Shown here in pieces: positions 26,250-35,254 of a stretch of 64,000 nt of DNA. Both the position numbers and the translations under genes were made by a program. Origin of the DNA: Neocallimastix lanati (nom. inval.) (lineage: Eukaryota > Neocallimastigomycota > Neocallimastigomycetes > Neocallimastigales > Neocallimastigaceae); assembly GCA_016946835.1 (NCBI GenBank), contig JACVTC010000094.1:522501-586500 (forward strand), in the 5' to 3' direction. The notes under the pieces are model-generated. The model ran no database searches, was not told the origin of the DNA, and saw only the letters and a list, made by a program, of their open reading frames with translations. Within the stretch, counting starts at the first letter, position 1; each line of letters opens with the position of its first letter.

Positions 26250-26289
26250 TGTAAATTTTATGGAAAAATCTTCTTCTTCTTCTTCTATC
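25714..26289. repeat. Inverted repeat (about 60-bp arms, 440-bp centre)
   Basis: The left arm, about 25714-25772 (GATAGAAGATGAAGAAGAAG, then ATTTTTCCATAAAATTTTCA, then TC and a T run), matches the reverse complement of the right arm, about 26230-26289 (A run, GATGTAAATTTTATGGAAAA, then ATCTTCTTC and CTATC), at all but about two positions outside the homopolymers. Long T (25790-25852) and A (26213-26247) runs lie inside. The layout suggests a foldback element or an inverted duplication of a gene start. Confidence 0.75.
25935..26100 (-). CDS. Candidate terminal exon, Asn/Asp/Glu repeat
   Basis: After an AG at 26101-26102 the minus strand reads KFFNSLYLDNNNNGLIKNNE and continues with a degenerate nine-residue repeat of the INEDKINEN type, ending DNMN and TAA at 25935-25937. 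The DNA carries a matching 27-bp tandem repeat (about 25950-26035). It lies inside the inverted repeat. Low-complexity coding and non-coding origins cannot be told apart by eye. Confidence 0.25.
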
Positions 26290-26587
26290 AGTATTAAAAA
26301 AAAAAAAATAATGATAATAATAATTAAAAAAAGAAAAACATAATAATTAAAAAAAAAGAAAAAAAAATTAATAATAATTAAAATAAAAATATTAATGATA
26401 ATAGTTAATGATAATAATTAAAATATATATATATATATATATATTTTAATGATTATATTAATTAAAAAAATGAAAAACATAATAAAAAATTAAAAAAAAA
26501 AAAAGAAAAAAAAAAAAAAGATAATAATAAAATAAAATAATAAAAATAAAATAAATAAAAAAACATTTATAAAGAAAAAAGGATAAT

Positions 26588-26735
26588 AATTAAAATAAAA
26601 AATAAAAAATAAAAAATAAAAAATAAAAAATAAAAAATAAAAAATAAAAAATAAAAAATAAAAAATAAAAAATAAAAAATAAAAAATAAAAAATAAAAAA
26701 TAAAAAATAAAAAATAAAAAATAAAAAAAAAAATA
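26588..26735. repeat. (AAAAAAT)n microsatellite, 7-bp unit
   Basis: About 21 units of AAAAAAT. The minus-strand Phe/Leu/Tyr frame across it is an artefact. Confidence 0.9.
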
Positions 26736-26839
26736 AAAAATAAAAAAAAAAAACATTAAAAAATAATCATATATGATAATAAAAGTTGTATTAATAATTT
26801 AAAAAAGCAATAATGGATCAAAAATTATATAATGAGCAT

Positions 26840-26846
26840 AAAAAAA
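26840..26846 (-). terminator. RNA polymerase III terminator of the tRNA gene
   Basis: Seven consecutive T on the minus strand, 15 nt past the tRNA 3' end. Confidence 0.75.
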
Positions 26847-26861
26847 TTCTTCTTCCTTTAA

Positions 26862-26954
26862 TGCTCCTGGCGGGGATCGAACCCGCGATCTTCGCGTGGC
26901 ATAAGAGGTACACCCTTATAAGCACGACGCCTTAAACCACTAGGCTACAGGAGC
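26862..26954 (-). tRNA. tRNA-Ile(UAU) with 19-nt intron
   Basis: On the minus strand the acceptor GCTCCTG (26954-26948) pairs with CAGGAGC (26869-26863), with discriminator A at 26862. The D-arm is GCCT/AGGC, the anticodon stem TCGTG/CGCGA (one G-U), and the T-arm GCGGG-TTCGATC-CCCGC. The anticodon region reads CTTATA, then a 19-nt intron at the standard position one base after the anticodon (26898-26916), then A. Removing it gives a 7-nt loop with anticodon TAT, hence isoleucine (AUA codons, which are frequent in this AT-rich genome). The intron contains CTTAT, which can pair with the anticodon region as is typical of eukaryotic pre-tRNA. A run of seven T (minus strand, 26846-26840) is the likely Pol III terminator. 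LTR element A begins 13 bp upstream of the mature 5' end. Confidence 0.95.
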
Positions 26955-26967
26955 TGTCTTGATCAAT

Positions 26968-28011
26968 TGATAAATAACAAAATTATTAAATTAAAATAAA
27001 TAATAAAAAAACAAATTCTTGATAAAGTTTTCTAGCTTAACCCAAAAATTAATCCATTCTAAAAAAAAAATTAAATCCATATTTAAGAAAAATTAATTAA
27101 ATAAAGATAATTAAAATAAAATAATAATAAATTAATTAATCATTAATAATTTTAATTAAAAACTAAAATAAATTAATAAATAATATTTTTCTAAAACAAC
27201 AAATAAACAAAATAATAAACATATTTAATAAATTATAAACAACAAATAAACAAACTTATAAACAACGCAAAATTAAAATTAAATAGTTAAATAATTTTTA
27301 AGTTACTTTTATTTAAAATAATGATTATTTTATTTATTTTATAACTCAACTTTTATAAACAAATTGTAATTAAAATAACATTTTAAAATTCATCTTTATA
27401 AACATTTTAATTGTAAATATTGTTTAATTTAATAATAAATTATTCTTTATTTCTCTTTTATTAATTTTATTATTTTTAATGTAAATAGTTTAAAATCAAA
27501 GAAAAATATAAAAACATGTAAATATTTCTTATAAATTATTCTTTATTATTAATTAGTTAATAAATTATTATAAATATTTTATTAGTTTTAATAATCAAAA
27601 AGTATGATTATTAATTATTTAATAAATTATTATAGATATTTTATTAGTTTTTAATAATCAATTTTTATGATTATTAATTATTTGATAAATTATTATATAT
27701 TTTATCAGTTATTAATAATCAATTTTATTATTAAAATTTAAAATAAATTAGTATAAATAATAAATATTTCATTTTATTATTTTATTAGTTTTAACAATTA
27801 TTTTATTAATTTAAACAAAATTAATTATTAAATAAATAAAGATTAATATTAAAATAAAAATAAATTTTTTTAATAAAACATTTTTGTGTTTAATAATAAA
27901 ACATATTTATTTTTTTTAAATTCCTTAAATCAATTTTTATTCAGTATTTATCCTTTTATTCACTTCTGCAAAATTTAATTTTTGTAGATTAAGAATATTA
28001 GGTATAAATCA
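26968..28011 (+). repeat. 5' LTR of element A
   Basis: Starts TGATAAATAACAAAATT and ends AATATTAGGTATAAATCA. Same length as the 3' copy with no difference seen by eye. Confidence 0.95.
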
Positions 28012-28012
28012 A

Positions 28013-28030
28013 TGGTGGAGAATCCTCTTG
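28013..28030 (+). promoter_or_regulatory. Primer-binding site of element A
   Basis: One base after the LTR, TGGTGGAGAATCCTCTTG matches the form expected for pairing with a tRNA 3' end (...CCA). The first nine bases TGGTGGAGA are shared with elements B, C and B2, so the primer tRNA acceptor should start GGAGA. The tRNA itself is not in the window. Confidence 0.6.
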
Positions 28031-28312
28031 TTGCCCCGGTGGTAAGTAAATTTTTTTTTAGTTTAATATTAGAATAAGCCTAGTTATTCAATAGTAATAT
28101 TAAACAATAATTAATACAATAAATTAGTCTAGTTTTAGAATAACTCTAAATTATTCATAGTAATAGACTCAAATAAATTTATCTTAATAATATGCAAATA
28201 AAATATTATAGCAATAAATTATTATAAATTAAAGTTATTAATATAAATTAATCAACAAATAATATACGTTAAATAAACTGCAAATTAAATTAAATTTATC
28301 TTTAATAATTAA

Positions 28313-28369
<57 letters not shown>

Positions 28370-28478
28370 TTTTAAAGATAATTAAATAGTATTCATATTA
28401 TTCAATTTAATTAAATAATAAAGTATATATTATAAGTAATAAATAATAATAATAATAAAATTTATTAGTAAAATTTTA

Positions 28479-28520
<42 letters not shown>

Positions 28521-28550
28521 ATTAGAAAAATTTTAATATAAAAAAATTTT

Positions 28551-28581
<31 letters not shown>

Positions 28582-28730
28582 TAAAAATAAAAATAAAAAA
28601 TAAAATATAACGGAAGAACTTTAAGAAGTTCTATTATAAAATTATTATTTATTTTTCAAAAAAGAATATTGTTGCTTTAGAAGCAATAATATAAGTAAAA
28701 TAATAAGTGGTTTCCGTGATTAGTTTATTC

Positions 28731-28860
28731 TTTCACAGTCGGCGCGCTGGGAAGCTCTGAACTATTCTACAAACGTATAAACGTGTAGGAGAATCACTGG
28801 TACGAGTAGTACATGACGCCTGAGCAAGTGGGCAAGCTGGCTACGAGTATACTACCTACT
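28731..28860 (+). ncRNA. Conserved leader RNA domain, element A
   Basis: Contains GCTCTGAACT, a hairpin (ATTCT...AGAAT), ACATGACGCC, a GCC/GGC mini-hairpin (28818-28820 with 28831-28833) and GGCAAGCTGG. The same order of motifs occurs in B (34561-34715), C (42670-42832) and B2 (56106-56262). It is untranslated and lies in the middle of the leader. Packaging, dimerisation and translation control are all possible. Confidence 0.6.
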
Positions 28861-29041
28861 TATTACTTATATTATTGGAAAATCGTAATTAATATTCTTT
28901 TGAGAATTATTAATAATAAATATTTATAATTTAACTTTTTATTCTTCTTTAAAAATTCAAATAATAAAAATTTATAAATACCATTATACTACTTAACCTT
29001 TTATTTTTTTAATATTTTCTAGGATATTATTGTATAAAATA

Positions 29042-29105
<64 letters not shown>

Positions 29106-29250
29106 ATAAATAAATATATAATAAAAAAAAAAATAAAATTAGAAAACAATAAAATTTAAATTAAGGAAAACAAATAAAGAAAAGAAGTATTTTTTTTAGT
29201 TGGAGGAACTGCTTCTGTTCTCTTGACTGATTGATACTTATAGTAGGAAT

Positions 29251-29416
29251 CTCTTACCCTTAATACTAGTGTATTATTGCAGTAAGAGCTAACGGACTGT
29301 AGAATAAGAATCAATACGGGGGAGTAGGCGCTGATTATAAGTAGAGATCTACGTTAGGTGTAGACGTAGTGTAAAACTCCTATAATCAGTGGGACCAAAC
29401 GTCGTATTATTCTACA
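29251..29416 (+). ncRNA. Nested stem structure ahead of element A gag
   Basis: Perfect stems: CTCTTAC 29251-29257 with GTAAGAG 29282-29288; TGTAGAATAA 29298-29307 with TTATTCTACA 29407-29416; inside it CTGATTATA 29331-29339 with TATAATCAG 29381-29389; inside that CTACG 29349-29353 with CGTAG 29365-29369. It ends 122 nt before the gag ATG, and an A-rich tract directly precedes that ATG. The arrangement suggests an internal ribosome entry or packaging element; that role is inference. Confidence 0.6.
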
Positions 29417-29538
29417 ACCGTACTATAAGGACGGGAAATCATTCAAGATAAACTAAAGATAATAAGAATTAATAATTTTAGAAATATTACTACTACTACT
29501 AATAATAATAATTAACAAAAAAAAAAAAAAAAAAAAAA

Positions 29539-30471
29539 ATGGAAACAACTACCAAAGCTATTACTTTTAGTAGATTACCAATATTAGGTGAAGAAAAAGT
29601 CCAATATGAAGAATGGAAATTCGCTTTTGAAAATTGGTGTCGAAAATATAAAATTGAAAACGAAGAAAAGAATGAATATTTAATTGCTGTAACTACAGAT
29701 AAAGCAAGAACTATTGTTATAAATTCTTTAAATAAAACACAAGCTGACTCTTATGAAATAATTTTAGAAAACTTAAAGAAAAGATTTAAACCTTGTACAC
29801 CAAAGAATGTAAAATTTTTGGAAATATCAACATTAACCATTAAGAAAGGTGAAAAAGTTTCAGACTTCGATACAAAATTCTTACAACTCTTAAATCAATT
29901 ACAATTAGATGGAAAGGATTATATTAGTACTCCATACTACATAAATGCATTTAGAAACTGGTCTAAAATGTATGAGTATTTGTTAGAATCAGAACCTAAT
30001 AAATTAAGTGATGCAATGGAAATAACTTCAAAAAAGGAAAAAATGCTTAAACTTCTTGAAGATAATAAACCAAAATCTAAAACTCAATTCTCAAATGTAA
30101 AGAAGAATCTAAATAACACTAATAATAACAATAATAAAAATACTAATTTTAGATCTTTTAATACTAATTATTACAATAAAATTCCTTTTATCTCTAATAC
30201 TAGGACTAATGAAAATTCCAGTTATAATAATAAATTTAGAAATAATAACTATAACAACAATTTTACTACAAATAGAAATTTTTACAACCCTGTAGAATTC
30301 AATAAGGGAGTCGAACAGAGAAGAGCAACTTTAAAAGGTTCTCAATTCACTGATAAAGAACTAGATGATATAACAAAAAAATTATCCGATTTAAAAATCA
30401 ACCTATGCATAAATTGTCAGCGTATTGGTCACATTGTTGAAGAATGTCCAGAATTAAACCATTTAAATTAG
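29539..30471 (+). CDS. gag: Gag of element A
   Basis: 310 residues from ATG 29539 (after a poly(A) tract) to TAG 30469-30471. It forms the capsid and binds RNA. The N-terminal part (YEEWKFAFENWCRKYKIENE; then FLEISTLTIKKGEKVSDFDT and KFLQLLNQL) resembles the capsid region of Ty3/gypsy Gag, in which a KKGEKVSDF-like segment is usual. An Asn-rich basic linker (about residues 195-255) leads to one zinc knuckle, CINCQRIGHIVEEC (C-x2-C-x4-H-x4-C, about residues 290-303). The last codons contain the slippery UUUAAAU that gives access to pol in the -1 frame. The frame is undamaged, consistent with recent activity. It is only distantly similar to the B and C Gag. Confidence 0.9.
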   Translation: METTTKAITFSRLPILGEEKVQYEEWKFAFENWCRKYKIENEEKNEYLIAVTTDKARTIVINSLNKTQADSYEIILENLKKRFKPCTPKNVKFLEISTLTIKKGEKVSDFDTKFLQLLNQLQLDGKDYISTPYYINAFRNWSKMYEYLLESEPNKLSDAMEITSKKEKMLKLLEDNKPKSKTQFSNVKKNLNNTNNNNNKNTNFRSFNTNYYNKIPFISNTRTNENSSYNNKFRNNNYNNNFTTNRNFYNPVEFNKGVEQRRATLKGSQFTDKELDDITKKLSDLKINLCINCQRIGHIVEECPELNHLN

Positions 30472-30496
30472 TTATCGGGAGTACGCAATCTCCCGA
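30462..30496 (+). promoter_or_regulatory. -1 ribosomal frameshift signal, element A
   Basis: The slippery heptamer TTTAAAT (30462-30468) is in correct phase (T TTA AAT). The gag stop TAG follows directly, then, after a 6-nt spacer, a perfect 7-bp hairpin: TCGGGAG 30475-30481 with CTCCCGA 30490-30496 and an 8-nt loop. A -1 slip enters the pol frame without a stop. Confidence 0.85.
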
Positions 30497-31838
30497 GATA
30501 AATAAAATTGCAACAAACAACTATGATCAAGAATATACTATAGAATATGAAGGAAACAATAATTATATGATTAATGCAGCCCAAAAGAGAAAATCGCTAA
30601 GTAGGAATGCATTGGATAAAAATAAAATATCACCAAGTAATAAATCTATAGTAAAACCTTCCATTCTAAATCAACCAAATATAAAAGCTGTTAAACAACA
30701 GAAGAAAGCCATTAGAGATAAAAGAAGAAGAGAAATTACAAATGATATAGAAGACATGAATTTATCTAATAATAATATTACGCATGAAGAATCTAATAAT
30801 AATAGTGAAAGTGTTCGTGCAACCAATTTTGACAAACCCCAACCCAATACTCCTAATGAAAATAATTATCAAGATAATAATTCAAATACTATACCAGAAA
30901 AAGTTAAAACAAAAGGTAAGCGAAACATGACCGAAATACAAATGTTAAAACCTGAAGATAAATTCAATATTCTAGAAGAAGCCAATAATTTATATCCTAA
31001 AATAAGCCTAACACAATTATTATCAGCATGTCCATCTATAAGAAAAGATCTAGAGCAAGGTTGTAAACCACGAGTTGAGAAAATACTTTATACTATTCAA
31101 AATTTAAATATTCCTATATTATGTGGAAAAATAGGAAACAAATCAGTCAAAATACTTTTCGACACAGGTGCAAATGTTAACATCATAACTAAAAATTCAC
31201 TTGAAGAACTAGAAAATGTAATCATTAATAATTGTGACCTTTCTGAAACTATTACAATTGCCGATGGTACAATACTCCATACTAATTCTTATATAAATTT
31301 AAAATTAATTATAAATAATAACTTAACTGTGAATGAAAAATTTTATATAATAGATTATACAAATCCATTCTTTAATATTATATTAGGAAGAGGTATACAA
31401 AAGAAGTACAGACTCTACATTGATCCAGATGATGATTGCTTATATCAAAAAACAAAAAAAGGAATTAAAAGAATAACTGAAATATATAATAACCATACTT
31501 CTTTAAAGACGCCTATGTGTAATGCAATAATAATAGAAAAGAATAAAGGTATCGGAAGTACTCTTTTGCAAAAGGAGGAAGACAAATTAGAACACCCAAC
31601 TTGTTGTTTAAGTAGGACATTGTCAATCAATTATAACAAACCAATAAAATCTATAACTGATTATAAGCCACTTTTAGGTTTGCTCAAGAAAAATATTCCT
31701 AACAACAATAGACATGCTCGTTGGATAGAAGAATTCAATAAATACAAAACCAACCTAGTTTATCAAAAAAGAAAAAGAAATCTTTTTGATGATGCACTTT
31801 CAAGACTATTATCAAAAGACTCTGAAACAACACTTTAG
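30468..31838 (+). CDS. pol: Truncated Pol of element A (protease plus RNase H scraps)
   Basis: Read by -1 frameshift from gag (LVIGSTQSPEINKI at the start); the ATG at 30444 in this frame lies inside gag and is probably not used. After a charged linker comes an aspartic protease with canonical ILFDTGANVNIITKNS (catalytic Asp codon at 31161) and the closing FFNIILGRG motif. Right after it the frame jumps to pieces of RNase H (GIGSTLLQKEEDKLEHPTC; DYKPLLGLLKKN; then LFDDALSRLL) and stops at 31836-31838. The whole reverse transcriptase, the RNase H active-site strands and the integrase zinc and catalytic domains are missing compared with elements B and C. The protease may still process Gag. A naturally reduced element, not a random wreck, is likely because gag and protease are open. 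Confidence 0.85.
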   Translation, partial: LVIGSTQSPEINKIATNNYDQEYTIEYEGNNNYMINAAQKRKSLSRNALDKNKISPSNKSIVKPSILNQPNIKAVKQQKKAIRDKRRREITNDIEDMNLSNNNITHEESNNNSESVRATNFDKPQPNTPNENNYQDNNSNTIPEKVKTKGKRNMTEIQMLKPEDKFNILEEANNLYPKISLTQLLSACPSIRKDLEQGCKPRVEKILYTIQNLNIPILCGKIGNKSVKILFDTGANVNIITKNSLEELENVIINNCDLSETITIADGTILHTNSYINLKLIINNNLTVNEKFYIIDYTNPFFNIILGRGIQKKYRLYIDPDDDCLYQKTKKGIKRITEIYNNHTSLKTPMCNAIIIEKNKGIGSTLLQKEEDKLEHPTCCLSRTLSINYNKPIKSITDYKPLLGLLKKNIPNNNRHARWIEEFNKYKTNLVYQKRKRNLFDDALSRLLSKDSETTL

Positions 31839-31954
31839 TTCTTGAAGATCCACAAACAGGAAAACTCCTTGAAAGAAATGTTCATATAAAAAATGTTTTC
31901 CCTTATGTACTACAAGAAAATGATACAACTTCAAGGGACGAAGTTGACTCTTAA
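31832..31954 (+). pseudogene. Integrase C-terminal remnant, element A
   Basis: In the frame one base off the pol stop, the sequence reads TLVLEDPQTGKLLERNVHIK then NVFPYVLQENDT and ends TAA 31952-31954. It aligns with the integrase tail of element B (TLIDQKTGKQLDRNVHFKN). It marks the right edge of the deletion that removed integrase. Confidence 0.8.
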
Positions 31955-31966
31955 GGGCCGAGAAAT

Positions 31967-33010
31967 TGATAAATAACAAAATTATTAAATTAAAATAAAT
32001 AATAAAAAAACAAATTCTTGATAAAGTTTTCTAGCTTAACCCAAAAATTAATCCATTCTAAAAAAAAAATTAAATCCATATTTAAGAAAAATTAATTAAA
32101 TAAAGATAATTAAAATAAAATAATAATAAATTAATTAATCATTAATAATTTTAATTAAAAACTAAAATAAATTAATAAATAATATTTTTCTAAAACAACA
32201 AATAAACAAAATAATAAACATATTTAATAAATTATAAACAACAAATAAACAAACTTATAAACAACGCAAAATTAAAATTAAATAGTTAAATAATTTTTAA
32301 GTTACTTTTATTTAAAATAATGATTATTTTATTTATTTTATAACTCAACTTTTATAAACAAATTGTAATTAAAATAACATTTTAAAATTCATCTTTATAA
32401 ACATTTTAATTGTAAATATTGTTTAATTTAATAATAAATTATTCTTTATTTCTCTTTTATTAATTTTATTATTTTTAATGTAAATAGTTTAAAATCAAAG
32501 AAAAATATAAAAACATGTAAATATTTCTTATAAATTATTCTTTATTATTAATTAGTTAATAAATTATTATAAATATTTTATTAGTTTTAATAATCAAAAA
32601 GTATGATTATTAATTATTTAATAAATTATTATAGATATTTTATTAGTTTTTAATAATCAATTTTTATGATTATTAATTATTTGATAAATTATTATATATT
32701 TTATCAGTTATTAATAATCAATTTTATTATTAAAATTTAAAATAAATTAGTATAAATAATAAATATTTCATTTTATTATTTTATTAGTTTTAACAATTAT
32801 TTTATTAATTTAAACAAAATTAATTATTAAATAAATAAAGATTAATATTAAAATAAAAATAAATTTTTTTAATAAAACATTTTTGTGTTTAATAATAAAA
32901 CATATTTATTTTTTTTAAATTCCTTAAATCAATTTTTATTCAGTATTTATCCTTTTATTCACTTCTGCAAAATTTAATTTTTGTAGATTAAGAATATTAG
33001 GTATAAATCA
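31967..33010 (+). repeat. 3' LTR of element A
   Basis: 1044 bp, same length and apparent sequence as the 5' LTR. It is followed by CAATT and then element B. Confidence 0.95.
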
Positions 33011-33015
33011 CAATT

Positions 33016-33516
33016 TGATAAGAATGTACTAAATAATGCATTCTTAATTAAATCTACGATTTATTTCTAATACATTATGTGTACATTATTATTTTTGTAC
33101 TTTAATAAATTTTTAAATCCAAAGATCAAAAATTAAATCAAAAATTATATTAAACTTTATATTTTTATATTAAATCTTATATTAATAGTAATATTTTTAT
33201 ATATTTAAAACTTATATTAGCAATATTAATAATAAATCTTATTTTTTTTTATATTAATAATGAAAATTTATATTAATAATATTTTTATATATTGATAATT
33301 AAAAATTTATATATTATATTTTAACTTTTTATTATAAAATTTTATATCGAAATGTTTTATTTTATATTGAAAAATATTTTATTTTATTAAAAACCTTTAT
33401 ATTAGAATAGTATTTTTATTTTTATTTGAATATTTTAACAGATTGTAATAAAAATTATAGCCAATTAAATAAATACTTATTAGTAATATTTTAGATATTT
33501 TTAAATAAATAAATAA

Positions 33517-33555
<39 letters not shown>

Positions 33556-33861
33556 TTTTATTAATATTATAAATGTATTTTATTTATATTGTTATAATTA
33601 AATTTTATATAATTAATTATAAAACTCAATTTAAATTTAATAGTTTTTATAAAAAAAAAAAAAAATAAATAAAATGTAATTTAGTGGCAAGAACAACTTT
33701 TATGCCTTGAAAAAAGTATAAATAGTTGTAAATTTTGCTACTAATTTTTAAATATCATCGAATAAAATCAAATAAATTTATAAATAAAAATAATAAATAA
33801 AAAAAAAATAAAATTTGTGTTTCTTTACTTTATTTTTATTTAATTCTCTAAAACCTTAACA
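33016..33861 (+). repeat. 5' LTR of element B
   Basis: Starts TGATAAGAATGTACTAAATA and ends CTCTAAAACCTTAACA. Contains a poly(A) tract whose length differs between copies and a TATA box near its 3' third. Confidence 0.95.
33717..33725 (+). promoter_or_regulatory. TATA box in element B LTR
   Basis: TATAAATAG follows TTTTATGCCTTGAAAAAAG, a segment conserved in all four B-family LTRs of the window (one has ATATAAATAG). It would start transcription about 100 bp before the LTR end. Confidence 0.6.
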
Positions 33862-33867
33862 TTTATA

Positions 33868-33884
33868 TGGTGGAGATATCGGGG
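33868..33884 (+). promoter_or_regulatory. Primer-binding site of element B
   Basis: TGGTGGAGATATCGGGG lies six bases after the LTR end. The identical 17-mer occurs in C (42599) and B2 (55412). Confidence 0.65.
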
Positions 33885-33949
33885 AATTAAATAGAAATAA
33901 TAGTAAATAACATAGATTTTTTTTAATTTTTTTTTTATTTTATATTGAT

Positions 33950-33995
33950 AAACAAGTAAGTCGTTAATCCTTTGATTAACCTATGGCGCTTGTTT
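33950..33995 (+). ncRNA. Leader stem-loop, element B
   Basis: AAACAAG 33950-33956 pairs with CTTGTTT 33989-33995, enclosing TTAATC 33964-33969 with GATTAA 33974-33979. Conserved in B2 (about 55505-55550). Confidence 0.6.
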
Positions 33996-34080
33996 GATAT
34001 ATATATAAAAAAAAAAAAAATTTTTTTTAAATAAGTAAAATTAAGATTCTAAAAAAAAAACCAAATCTTGTAAAATTATA

Positions 34081-34313
34081 ACAAGGAGCGGATAGAGCTC
34101 ATACACAGTGTATTTCCAGAAAACAACAAAATATCTATTATTCATAGTAGGTTATTGGATAATAGTTATTTTGGGAATTAATTGGAAAGTAGACGAAGGT
34201 ATTTGGTTACCGACCCGGTAATAATAGTTCAGCCTTCAACGTTTCAACACACGAAGGTGCGGGTACTTTCCAAGCACTGGCGAATAAGGAGCTTACGTCA
34301 CCGAAGGCGTAAG
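34081..34313 (+). ncRNA. Structured leader domain of element B
   Basis: A GC-richer block. GGAAAGTA 34184-34191 pairs with TACTTTCC 34264-34271 and encloses CGAAGG/CCTTC and the hairpin TTACC-gaccc-GGTAA (34207-34221). A second hairpin CTTACG 34292-34297 with CGTAAG 34308-34313 follows. The block is nearly identical in B2 (55625-55857) while the flanking A/T tracts vary, so it is probably under constraint. No long frame crosses it in both copies; a 75-codon frame here is probably incidental. Confidence 0.6.
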
Positions 34314-34560
34314 ATTGTTTTTTTTTATATTTTTTTTATTTTTCTTTGTGCTAGTTATAAGGTACTTTATTATATAAAGTATCAGACTTTGGCTAATTTC
34401 GCCATTTAAATTTTTTTTTATTTTTTTTTATTATTGGTACTTTATTTGTTATATAATTCCTGTAATAGAATCTTAATTTACTTTGAAAATATTGTGTTTT
34501 TAGTTAATTTTTATTAGTTAATAAAAATATTATTGAATACTTTTAAAATTTTTTTTATTC

Positions 34561-34715
34561 CGTACATAGATTATCGGATTAAGTTTATCCTACATAGTAA
34601 TTGGGATAGTGGGCTCTGAACTGCTATATTTTATATTGAATATAGTAATCGTGGCACACGCGTGGCATGACACCATTAGGTAAGCTGCACGTCAGACAGT
34701 GTGTACTATCAGATT
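34561..34715 (+). ncRNA. Conserved leader RNA domain, element B
   Basis: GGGCTCTGAACTG is followed by the hairpin CTATATT 34624-34630 with AATATAG 34639-34645, GCATGAC, the mini-hairpin ACC 34672-34674 with GGT 34679-34681, and AAGCTGCACGTCAGACAG. It matches C and A with compensatory base changes in both hairpins. Confidence 0.7.
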
Positions 34716-34889
34716 GTACGACAATAAAGATTATTTTTTTGTATTTAATAATTATAATTAATTAATAATTTTATTAACTATAACAATACAATATTTATCG
34801 TTTAAAAAGAAAAATTTTTGAAAGGTGAAAATAATAAATAAAACTTTGCTTCTAAATTTATTACTACAAATATACTAAATTACAAAATT

Positions 34890-35085
34890 CAAGTGGTCGA
34901 TAAAGATTTCGAGCTTGAAAAATATTCTATTAAGTTGTCGATAAAGATTTCGAACTTAAAATTATTCTATTAAGTTGTCGATAAAGATTTCGAACTTAAA
35001 AATTATTCTTAATAAAGTAGTCGAAAAGAACCTCGTGCTTTATAATTTCTACTAAGTTGTCGATAAGGATTTCGAGCTTATATCT
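34890..35085 (+). repeat. Tandem hairpin repeats before gag, element B (5 units)
   Basis: A unit of about 40 bp, TTAAGTTGTCGATAAAGATT then TCGAACTTAAAATTATTCTA, can fold as TAAGTT...AACTTA with TCGA...TCGA inside. There are three good units, one diverged unit (GTCGAAAAGAACCTCGTGC) and a last one before the gag ATG. Confidence 0.85.
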
Positions 35086-35254
35086 ACTAAAGAAAGCAAA
35101 TAAAATTATTATTTTCAAAAGTTACTAAAATATATTGTTTTAAAAATTGATTCGATATTAAATTACCTATTAAATTATATTTTTAAAGTTGTATTTCCAA
35201 ATTTATTCTTATTTAATCACCTCATTAATATACAACAAGAAATATTTAAACAAA

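Larger units (their letters stand above)
26968..33010 (+). mobile_element. Element A: non-autonomous Ty3/gypsy-type LTR retrotransposon
   Basis: Two LTRs of 1044 bp each (26968-28011 and 31967-33010) look identical by eye, have TGAT...ATCA ends, and are flanked by CAAT on both sides (26964-26967; 33011-33014), which is a target-site duplication. The internal region holds a primer-binding site (28013), a 1.5-kb structured leader, gag (29539-30471), a -1 frameshift signal, and a shortened pol with protease, scraps of RNase H and an integrase tail but no reverse transcriptase or integrase core. The like LTRs imply recent insertion, so RT and integrase must have come from a relative. It sits 13 bp upstream of the tRNA-Ile(UAU) gene, pointing away from it. 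Confidence 0.95.

Noticed and set aside
26490-26756. 88-codon Phe/Leu/Tyr minus-strand frame
   Set aside because: Product of the 7-bp AAAAAAT microsatellite.
31445-31630. Minus-strand frame inside element A pol
   Set aside because: Antisense shadow of the plus-strand pol frame.
34182-34409. 75-codon frame in the element B leader
   Set aside because: It spans the structured RNA block, starts in a non-ATG context and is not kept in the B2 copy with a matching C-terminus.
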